Assembly: GCA_964367685.1 (NCBI GenBank)
Contig: CAYIYM010000007.1
Coordinates: 23,942-87,941 of the forward strand
Direction: 5' to 3'
DNA: 64,000 bases
From: CAUPWF01 sp964367685
Lineage (GTDB): Bacteria; Bacillota; Clostridia; Lachnospirales; Lachnospiraceae
The position numbers and the translations under genes are program-made. Below the pieces are notes generated by a model. It ran no database searches and was not told the origin of the DNA. It saw only the letters and a program-made list of their open reading frames with translations. Shown in pieces: positions 36,522 to 43,413 of the stretch; positions within the stretch are counted from its first letter, which is position 1, and every line of letters begins with the position of its first letter.

Positions 36522-38175
36522 TCTCATCGCCTCCATTCAGCCAGTTCTTAATCATTTGTGCTGATATCTCTGGATTCTCTTCTGCGAAATCTCTAACATT
36601 TTCTCTTAATTCACGTGTCTTATCTGTTTGTAGATCCAATACCTCAACATTCTTTGTTGAAGCATTAGGCACTGTGCCCTCTTCAGCCGAAACTAAAATA
36701 ATTTCATCTTCATCTGGCTCGCCTTTTTTCTTCTTTCCTTTGCGCTTACGCTTTGGCTTCTTCTTACGATTCTTAATCTTCTTACGAATAGAATGTAATA
36801 CCATTGCCAATATAATAAGTGCTAATAATATAGCCAACGCCATTAAACCCAAGGTTTCTGGTGAATATTTTTCTAGTAAATCACCAACTACATTCAACGG
36901 TTGATTTCCAGCTGCAATATCCCTTGTGTAGAATGGTGCACTTACTACTGTAATCTTCTCTTCTCGATCAGCTGTTGCAATTCCAGTTGCATTCCCCACT
37001 AAGTCTGTCAAGTCTGCCACATTGATAATGACATCTTCTTCTAGGGCTTCACTATTGATAGATACTGACACTGTTAGATCCTCTAAATATCCTGGATCCA
37101 ATTCGCCTTGTTCCTTCACTTGATTCACTAAGTAGTCCCTTGTAAATGTATTGCTATAGTTCTCAGTTCCTTCTGGCAAATTATCATACTGTGGCACTTC
37201 TGCATTCGGTTCTGTTCCAGCCACTCCAGTTGCGGCTGCATCTGTCCCTGAAACATCTGTTGTTTCAGTTTCTGTATCTAGGATTCCAACTTTGTCATTT
37301 TCATCTACCTTCTCAGGTGTTGTATAAGTTGTTGTTTCTCGAATAACTCGTTCCATATTTACTTGTCCACGTACCGATACTCGAATATTCTCTGAACCAT
37401 AAAATGGGCTAAGTACATTAATTACCTTCTTACTAATTTCCGTTTCAATAAGACTTGCAATATCTTCGCCTGCATCGCCCGAAGTTGAACTTCCACCTTC
37501 TTCATTCGTAGAAACTTCAATTCCATTTCCATCAATAACAACCACATTACTAGCTTCCATTCCGCTTACATTACTTGCCACTAATCTTTGTATGGCCACC
37601 ACTTGCTCTGGTGAAGGGGAGCCTCCGTCAGCCATAGTTACCATTGCTGACCCTGTGGATGTATTTTCTTCATCATCTTGAGATAATACATATTTCTCTT
37701 CTTCCGCTAAAGAAATGCTTACAATGGCATTTTGCACACCTGAAAATTCTCGAATTGTTGCACTAATTCTATCTTGTAGTGCAAAAATCTCGAATTGCTG
37801 ATTCTGGGAGTCTGTAGTCATGCCACTTACGTTATTCAAATAAATATCATAAGCGAATCCACTCTTTGGATACCCCTCCATTGCAAGGGCAGCTCTTGTA
37901 GATTGCTCTAATGATCTATCAATTAATATAGTACCACTTCCATCATATTGATAATCAACGTTCATCTCTTGCAATTTCGACACAACTGCAATCGCCTCAT
38001 CATTTGTCATTCCCGTAAACAATGTTGAATAGCTCACATTATTTAGAGCAAGCGCAACAATAATCGCTATTAGAACGATTCCTCCTGCTCCAATTGCCCC
38101 CACCCTTACCTTCTTTTTATCATACTTCTCCATGTAACTCTTAAATTGTTCCCACTTTAATTTTACTTTATCCAT
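36511..38175 (-). CDS. fliF: Flagellar MS-ring protein FliF
   Basis: 554 residues: membrane helices at about 25-45 and 450-470, with the large extracytoplasmic ring-building domains between (YPKSGFAYDIYLNN, ARAALAMEGYP-like motifs) and a C-terminal FliG-binding tail (ENPEISAQMIKNWL). A very basic stretch (KNRKKKPKRKRKGKKKK) follows the second helix. Base of the motor. Confidence 0.95.
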   Translation of the reverse strand: MDKVKLKWEQFKSYMEKYDKKKVRVGAIGAGGIVLIAIIVALALNNVSYSTLFTGMTNDEAIAVVSKLQEMNVDYQYDGSGTILIDRSLEQSTRAALAMEGYPKSGFAYDIYLNNVSGMTTDSQNQQFEIFALQDRISATIREFSGVQNAIVSISLAEEEKYVLSQDDEENTSTGSAMVTMADGGSPSPEQVVAIQRLVASNVSGMEASNVVVIDGNGIEVSTNEEGGSSTSGDAGEDIASLIETEISKKVINVLSPFYGSENIRVSVRGQVNMERVIRETTTYTTPEKVDENDKVGILDTETETTDVSGTDAAATGVAGTEPNAEVPQYDNLPEGTENYSNTFTRDYLVNQVKEQGELDPGYLEDLTVSVSINSEALEEDVIINVADLTDLVGNATGIATADREEKITVVSAPFYTRDIAAGNQPLNVVGDLLEKYSPETLGLMALAILLALIILAMVLHSIRKKIKNRKKKPKRKRKGKKKKGEPDEDEIILVSAEEGTVPNASTKNVEVLDLQTDKTRELRENVRDFAEENPEISAQMIKNWLNGGDENGG

Positions 38176-38215
38176 ATGACAATACGCACCCTCTTCTCAA
38201 TAAATTCCAATTCTT

Positions 38216-38521
38216 TTATACGTTTGTTTTTAGTAATTCATTGTACGCATCTACAGCCTTATTTCTTAGTTGCACCAACATATCTACTGCTAATTGAGCT
38301 TCGGCTGCAGCAATTGGTATCGTGTGTGCATCATCTATATTCCCAGTCGCAAGTAAGTACTGCTGTTCTTCCAATTCTGCTTGTGTAGTCTTCACATCTC
38401 CGAGTGCATTCTCCAAGATACTTGCAAAGATTTGACTTCCATTTTCATCCACTTTATTCTCTGTGTTCATTGATTTTATCGATGGTAATACTTGCATTGG
38501 TTGTATAAAATCACTTCTCAT
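38216..38521 (-). CDS. fliE: Flagellar hook-basal body protein FliE
   Basis: 101 residues with the FliE C-terminal pattern (AAAEAQLAVDMLVQLRNKAVDAYNEL). Links MS ring to rod. RBS GGAGG. It follows flgB directly (19-bp gap) because flgC is missing from its usual place. Confidence 0.94.
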   Translation of the reverse strand: MRSDFIQPMQVLPSIKSMNTENKVDENGSQIFASILENALGDVKTTQAELEEQQYLLATGNIDDAHTIPIAAAEAQLAVDMLVQLRNKAVDAYNELLKTNV

Positions 38522-38540
38522 ATTATTCCTCCTTTAGATC

Positions 38541-38924
38541 TTACTGACCTTTGATTACCGTACTTAATCGAGTGATATCACTATTGACAGACTGTAGTGC
38601 ATATTGATATTGAAGAGAAGTACGAGTCATCTCCACCATCTCCGCATCTGCATCCACATTGTTCCCATCTAATCTTCCAGATGTAGCTGATTCAACTACT
38701 GTAATCGACGCATTTGCAATGGCTTGATTAATTGCCGTTGTATCATTCTTCGCAATTGCTAAATCCAATTGTCGCTTATAAGTATCTTCAAAATCCAAGC
38801 TCTGTGATTTATACCCAGGCGTATCAATATTGGCAATATTATTCGAAATCACAGATTGTTTTTTCCATAAATAATCTAACGATTTGTTAAGCAGGTTTAT
38901 GCTTGTTCCATTTAAGTTATTCAT
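38541..38924 (-). CDS. flgB: Flagellar basal-body rod protein FlgB
   Basis: 127 residues: SLDYLWKKQSVISNNIANID and TPGYKSQSLDFED are FlgB motifs, and the C-terminal DADAEMVEMTRTSLQYQYAL is the rod-protein helix. First gene of the large flagellar operon with a strong sigma-A promoter 144 bp upstream. RBS AAGGAGG. Confidence 0.95.
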   Translation of the reverse strand: MNNLNGTSINLLNKSLDYLWKKQSVISNNIANIDTPGYKSQSLDFEDTYKRQLDLAIAKNDTTAINQAIANASITVVESATSGRLDGNNVDADAEMVEMTRTSLQYQYALQSVNSDITRLSTVIKGQ

Positions 38925-39067
38925 TTTTTCCTCCTTCTTTATATTTTCTCATATTCATTTTATTAATTTAATCATATTTTCTTTTTATTGAAATTATTTT
39001 CTTAATTATACAATTAAATTAATATTGTTTTATAATTTATCAGTCTTTTTACAATATAATATAGATA

Positions 39068-39096
39068 AGTATATCAATTATCAGTATTTTTTTCAA
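39068..39096 (-). promoter_or_regulatory. Sigma-A promoter of the main fla operon
   Basis: Minus strand TTGAAA (39096-39091), 17-bp spacer, TATACT (39073-39068) with extended -10 TG. The transcript would have an AT-rich leader of about 137 nt before flgB. I see no riboswitch-like fold in it. Confidence 0.88.
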
Positions 39097-39134
39097 TGTT
39101 TTTGTTTTTTGAGTCGATTATATGCATCAACAAA

Positions 39135-39158
39135 AAAACAGCCCTATTGAGCTGTTTT
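39135..39158 (-). terminator. Terminator of FhlB-like gene
   Basis: An 8-bp stem AAAACAGC / GCTGTTTT with 8-nt loop and a run of T on the minus strand, 10 bp after the stop codon and just upstream of the fla promoter. Confidence 0.88.
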
Positions 39159-39167
39159 CAATTTCTA

Positions 39168-39452
39168 CTATTCTTTATTTTTATTATTTGGTGAATATTT
39201 CAAAAAATACAAATATATTTCAATGATTGATTGATATAATTCTTCAGGTATTTCGCTTCCTAGTTCTAATTGTGTTAACATCGTTGCCAAGGAATTATCT
39301 TCATAAATCGGAACTCCATTTCGTTCTGCTGTTTCGATAATCTTCTCTGCAAGATAGCCCATCCCGGAAGCAACAATCACAGGGGCCTTATCTTCTCCAT
39401 CATAGCTTAGTGCTACTGCTTTTTTGTTAAGTACATGATCAAATCGTGACAT
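39168..39452 (-). CDS. FhlB-like protein (FlhB C-terminal domain homologue)
   Basis: 94 residues from the ATG at 39452 (RBS AAAGGAAG), overlapping the end of the upstream gene by 14 bp; an earlier ATG at 39515 lies deep in that gene. KKAVALSYDGEDKAPVIVAS, GYLAEKIIETAERNGVPIYE and ELGSEIPEELYQSIIEIYLY align with the FlhB part after the NPTH site, without membrane helices and without the cleavage site. Such FhlB (YlqH) proteins can partly replace the FlhB C-terminal fragment. Pairs with a FliK-like gene. Confidence 0.9.
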   Translation of the reverse strand: MSRFDHVLNKKAVALSYDGEDKAPVIVASGMGYLAEKIIETAERNGVPIYEDNSLATMLTQLELGSEIPEELYQSIIEIYLYFLKYSPNNKNKE

Positions 39453-40872
39453 TGATTGAGTTCTTCCTTTCAAATATTTTTGGAAATGCTGTGGATATTG
39501 GTATTGACTTCCCACCTACGTCTACATAAATCTCTTCCGTTCTAATCTGATGTTCCATAAAGATGCGTGACATATCTTCTCGGATTTGCTTCAGTTCATC
39601 ACTTAATTTGTCTGGACAATTCATTTGTACTTTTATCTTTCCCTCTTTGTATAAGAAGAATAAATCAAAAAATCCAAGTTCTTGAATATCGAATTTAATC
39701 AACCCTTGTACCGTCTTATCTTTGGGGCTGGCACTCTTCTTGCCACCGGCATCTGGGTCAATCCACATTTCGGCAAACATTAATTGTTCTCCTACTCTCA
39801 TAGGTAACATCATATGAAGTACCGGCATATACACACTTTCATTTAGAACAATTGATTGCATAAGTGATTTGAACATTTCTTTTTGGTCACTGCCTTCTGC
39901 CGAGGAAACACCTACTCGTATCAGATCTGACAACTTGTCAGCCCATCCTTGTTTCTTTGCTGATTTTTCGTATTCTGTATTGGCCAATACCTGAAGGAGC
40001 ATGGATGACTTTGCACCTTGGAATGTTTCTTGCATCATCTGATATTTCATCAATTGTTCAAACGCTTCAACCACACGAGCTTCTGTCCCGTTTTCACAGC
40101 GAGCAACGTAGAAAGAAAGAACAGAAACTAATTCTCGCACTAGTCCCCTATCGTGAGTAGTTGTGATATATTGATTCAAATGTGGTAATATCTTCTCTTT
40201 CAATACCGTTGCATTTTCTTCAAACCCATTGCTGCCAGGCTTCGCATTCCAATCTAATTCCTTCATCAAGCCCTGCAACTCTGCTGCCGCACTCTGAAAC
40301 AATCTTTTTTCAATCCCTTCTAGAAGAAAAGAAATCTTATTCATTATATGTTGATTCTCTGCTAGGTCTACATAGCGTTTTAAAAAATCAAGGATATCGC
40401 TTTTCAAGTCTTGAGAAGTAGTGTTTTGCATTACATGACGAAGCAATTCAAAAAAAGCTCCTTTAAATCGCACTGACGTATTCTGCTGATTCTTCACAAA
40501 TCCAGCCACTTCTTTCTCACTTAATTCTATCATGGCATAAAATTCACCTAGCTTTGTAGCGAACTCATCATCCAAACCTGACTCCACAAGCATTGCAAGA
40601 TGTTCAAAGAAAAACTTCGAAAATGTCTCTGTCATTCCTGATAATTTTCCCATTTGCTGAATAAAGTTATTATAATTAGATTCACCTTTGAACTTCATCG
40701 CCACATTATGCTCTTGGGATCCCGCATCTGTTCGTCCATCTGGTCTCGTAACTTTGTCTATATTCACTTGTCCCTGAATCGATGGGTCTGGTGCTTTTTG
40801 TTGCCCTTGTCTTATTGCCGTATTTTGATCGTACCCTCCTGTGGGAGTTGTAACCTTAAGAATATTTGACAT
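39439..40872 (-). CDS. FliK-like protein of unknown role paired with FhlB-like gene
   Basis: 477 residues, cytoplasmic by composition. Residues 1-60 are polar and Gly/Gln-rich; the middle (~80-320) is helical and unrecognised; the last ~90 residues (LIKFDIQELGFFDLFFLYKE then IKVQMNCPDKLSDELKQI) resemble the FliK C-terminal domain that contacts FlhB. The next gene encodes an FlhB-C homologue, overlapping by 14 bp, so the pair mirrors the FliK-FlhB switch, similar to ylqG-ylqH in Bacillus. Canonical fliK and flhB are both also present. Confidence 0.7.
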   Translation of the reverse strand: MSNILKVTTPTGGYDQNTAIRQGQQKAPDPSIQGQVNIDKVTRPDGRTDAGSQEHNVAMKFKGESNYNNFIQQMGKLSGMTETFSKFFFEHLAMLVESGLDDEFATKLGEFYAMIELSEKEVAGFVKNQQNTSVRFKGAFFELLRHVMQNTTSQDLKSDILDFLKRYVDLAENQHIMNKISFLLEGIEKRLFQSAAAELQGLMKELDWNAKPGSNGFEENATVLKEKILPHLNQYITTTHDRGLVRELVSVLSFYVARCENGTEARVVEAFEQLMKYQMMQETFQGAKSSMLLQVLANTEYEKSAKKQGWADKLSDLIRVGVSSAEGSDQKEMFKSLMQSIVLNESVYMPVLHMMLPMRVGEQLMFAEMWIDPDAGGKKSASPKDKTVQGLIKFDIQELGFFDLFFLYKEGKIKVQMNCPDKLSDELKQIREDMSRIFMEHQIRTEEIYVDVGGKSIPISTAFPKIFERKNSINVTI

Positions 40873-40904
40873 TTTTCTTCACCTACCATTAAATTTTACC
40901 TTGC

Positions 40905-40960
40905 AATTTACTTTATTAAGGGTATTATATACTATATAAGCTCTTAATCACAATAGTATT
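40905..40960. promoter_or_regulatory. Divergent promoter region
   Basis: The 109-bp gap between divergent genes holds, on the minus strand, TTGTGA, an 18-bp gap and TATAAT (approx. 40955-40926), and on the plus strand AT-rich -10-like elements. No sigma-28 motif is seen. Confidence 0.45.
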
Positions 40961-40981
40961 TCTAGGTTTCTATTAGAAGAA

Positions 40982-42337
40982 ATGGATGGTGCCTTTATGA
41001 ATCAAGTATATAGAGAATTAAAAATTGCATATATCTCAGAAATTGAATACTTATTACAAAAAAGTATAGCTTGCATTGCCCAAATCGAAACCGCCAGAGA
41101 TTTTTCCTCTGACGCTATCACAGAACTCTTTCGTTCTATGCATACCATCAAGGGTTCCTCTTCCATGATGGATCTGTCACAGATTGTGGAAGTTGCTCAC
41201 TTAACAGAAGATGTATGCTTCTTCATTCATAAACATGGATTAGATATCTTAGACGACGAACAACGTCACGTACTTTTGCGTGTGCTTAGTCGGAGCATAC
41301 GTCTATTAAAAGAAGGATTACTTCAATTCTCTACCGATGATGTCATTAAGATTGACACCGCCAATTTCAAAAAGGAGATTTCTGATTTTTTGCAAAATAC
41401 TCCCTCAGAATCTTCTACATCAAATATATCAAAGCGAAAATCCATTCCTTTGGCCATACTCAATGCATCAAACAGTGTGCAGGTACTATTAACAGAGGAC
41501 TGTGAGATGAAGCACTTGCGTTGTTTGTTATTTGTAAAATTGTTACAAGACCAAGGACTGCAATTCTCTTACTTTCCCGATCAAATAGAGACCGATAGCC
41601 ATACCGCTGATTACATTGCTCAATTTGGGTTTTTCCTCTCTTTTTTCACGGTAGAAGATGCAATGAAGGCAATGGATTTACTATCTAATATGAGCAATAT
41701 CTCCTCTTATCACCTGTTACAAGCAGACCAGAAAAACCTCGCTCTGCAGCAACAACAAATATCGAAACCACTACCTCTTTCTTCCATGTATCCTAAGATG
41801 GAAAGTGTTGTTCAGCATATGAACCTTGCCCTGCACAAGCAGGTCACTCTTATTATCGAAGATCAACCAATAAAAATAAAATCCTTTGCCTTTAACAGTA
41901 TTTCGGATGCAATCATGCATATTATCCGTAATTCTATGGATCACGGAATTGAGTCCACTCAATCAGAGCGAATCGCCTTAGGCAAAGAAGGAACTGGATC
42001 AATTACCCTCTCCATTTCCTTTTCAGAATATGGCTTGCGTATCAATATCATCGATGATGGGGCAGGAATCAATACAGAAAAATTATTAGAGCGAGCTGCT
42101 ACCAAGAACCTACTTACAAAACCGAAAGAAGAATATAGTATAGATGAGTGCTATGACCTTCTTACACTGCCTGGTTTTTCCACAAAAAATGACGCCACTG
42201 AATTTTCTGGACGTGGATTAGGTCTCAATATTGCACGCCGAAACATTGATTCTTTGGGTGGAAGCTTTCATGTTGAAAGCATAGAGAATAAAGGAACCAC
42301 AATTTCCCTTATTCTACCACCTTCTTTAACCCGTTAG
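40982..42337 (+). CDS. CheA-like kinase lacking P3 and CheW domains
   Basis: 451 residues. Hpt (P1) domain with phospho-acceptor His54 (MHTIKGSSSM); a P2-like CheY-binding domain (about 160-250); then a CheA-type ATPase (P4): N box HIIRNSMDHG (313-322), DDGAGI (358-363), LPGFST, GRGLGLNIARR (410-420). The dimerization helices (P3) and the C-terminal CheW-like P5 domain of normal CheA are absent, so it should not join receptor-CheW arrays in the usual way. Plus strand between the FliK-like gene and fliC. A second ATG at 40997 is an alternative start. Confidence 0.85.
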   Translation: MDGAFMNQVYRELKIAYISEIEYLLQKSIACIAQIETARDFSSDAITELFRSMHTIKGSSSMMDLSQIVEVAHLTEDVCFFIHKHGLDILDDEQRHVLLRVLSRSIRLLKEGLLQFSTDDVIKIDTANFKKEISDFLQNTPSESSTSNISKRKSIPLAILNASNSVQVLLTEDCEMKHLRCLLFVKLLQDQGLQFSYFPDQIETDSHTADYIAQFGFFLSFFTVEDAMKAMDLLSNMSNISSYHLLQADQKNLALQQQQISKPLPLSSMYPKMESVVQHMNLALHKQVTLIIEDQPIKIKSFAFNSISDAIMHIIRNSMDHGIESTQSERIALGKEGTGSITLSISFSEYGLRINIIDDGAGINTEKLLERAATKNLLTKPKEEYSIDECYDLLTLPGFSTKNDATEFSGRGLGLNIARRNIDSLGGSFHVESIENKGTTISLILPPSLTR

Positions 42338-42357
42338 ACGACTCCCTTATCCATACC

Positions 42358-42402
42358 AATAATAAGGCCCATAGATGTAATTCATCTATGGGCCTTATTA
42401 TT
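42358..42402. terminator. Strong bidirectional terminator between CheA-like gene and fliC
   Basis: A perfect 20-bp inverted repeat (42358-42377, 42383-42402) with a 5-nt loop, GC core (AAGGCCCATAGATG) and A/T flanks, between convergent genes. Confidence 0.95.
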
Positions 42403-42450
42403 ATAACTTCGAGATATTCATATACAACATAAAGTTACTCACTCATGTTA

Positions 42451-43266
42451 TTATTGAAGTAATTGTAGAACACCTTGTGGAAGTTGATTTGCTTGTGCTA
42501 ACATTGCCTGTGCAGATTGAACTAAGATACTATTCTTAGTGTATTCTGTCATTTCAGAAGCCATGTCAACGTCGCGAATACGACTTTCAGCTGCTGTCAT
42601 GTTCTCTGTCGCAACACTTAAGTTATTGATTGTATGCTCTAGACGGTTTTGAGTAGCTCCCAAACTAGCACGTTGTACAGAAACCTTTTCAATTGATGCA
42701 TTAATTGTAGTAATCGCTGCTTCAGCACCAGCTGCTGTTGCTACAGTAACAGTGTTAACTCCAACGCCTTCTGCATCCATAGCACTAAGAGCAACTTCTA
42801 ATTGATTATAGGAATCTGCTGTATCACCTATTTGTAAAGAAATTGTACTAGCATCTGCAAATAATGATGTTCCATTGAACTTAGTTCCATCTCCGATACG
42901 ATTCATTTCAGCAACAAGTGCTGTCACTTCTGATTGTAATTTCGCTCTGTCAGTATCTCCATATGTTCCGTTCGCAGCCTGTGTTGCTAACTCAACCATA
43001 CGATTTAACATAGAGTGTACTTCTGTCAAAGCACCTTCTGCTGTTTGTACTAGTGAAATACCATCATTCGCATTCTTTTGCGCTGACTCAAGACCTGTGA
43101 TTTGTGCTCTCATCTTCTCAGAGATTGCTAATCCAGCTGCATCATCGCCTGCACGATTGATTCTGTAACCTGAAGATAGTCTTTCTAGGTTCTTGTTAAT
43201 TGCTCTGTTGTTGTTCGAAAAGTTTCTGAATGAGTTTAATGCCGCAATATTGTTTTGAATTCTCAT
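42451..43266 (-). CDS. fliC: Flagellin FliC
   Basis: 271 residues, a short flagellin made almost only of the conserved D0/D1 domains. N-terminal MRIQNNIAALNSFRNFSNNN with LERLSSGYRINRAGDDAAGL; C-terminal TKNSILVQSAQAMLAQANQL and final LQLLQ. A small central part (~20-30 Ala/Thr-rich residues) replaces D2/D3. Sigma-28 promoter in the end of the upstream gene and a 115-nt leader with a probable CsrA site. Likely glycosylated by the adjacent transferase, by inference. Confidence 0.96.
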   Translation of the reverse strand: MRIQNNIAALNSFRNFSNNNRAINKNLERLSSGYRINRAGDDAAGLAISEKMRAQITGLESAQKNANDGISLVQTAEGALTEVHSMLNRMVELATQAANGTYGDTDRAKLQSEVTALVAEMNRIGDGTKFNGTSLFADASTISLQIGDTADSYNQLEVALSAMDAEGVGVNTVTVATAAGAEAAITTINASIEKVSVQRASLGATQNRLEHTINNLSVATENMTAAESRIRDVDMASEMTEYTKNSILVQSAQAMLAQANQLPQGVLQLLQ

Positions 43267-43272
43267 ATTTAT

Positions 43273-43309
43273 TCCTCCTTGAATAATTTGTTTTCAGGCA
43301 TCCTTGCCT
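43273..43309 (-). promoter_or_regulatory. Probable CsrA-binding sites in fliC leader
   Basis: Minus strand AGGC-AAGGAT-GCCT (43309-43296) is a hairpin presenting AAGGA in its loop, and 16 nt further is the Shine-Dalgarno AAGGAGGA (43280-43273). Two GGA motifs this close, one in a loop and one over the RBS, match the hag leader arrangement of B. subtilis. Confidence 0.75.
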
Positions 43310-43387
43310 TCCTTTTTGAATTAATAACGCGCGCTGAACCTTGATATCATTCTGTATTAATTTCCGTTTCTATCATGTTCAAATAGA

Positions 43388-43413
43388 TTATCGGCTATTC
43401 AGAATCAAACTTA
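43388..43413 (-). promoter_or_regulatory. Sigma-28 promoter of fliC
   Basis: Minus strand TAAG (43413-43410), 14-bp spacer, GCCGATAA (43395-43388), a perfect -10 element. It overlaps the stop codon of the glycosyltransferase gene. Confidence 0.88.

Noticed and set aside
38925..39061. Possible c-di-GMP riboswitch in the leader of the fla operon
   Set aside because: Some clostridia have one here, but this leader is very AT-rich and shows no paired core or GNRA-type loop pattern I can recognise.
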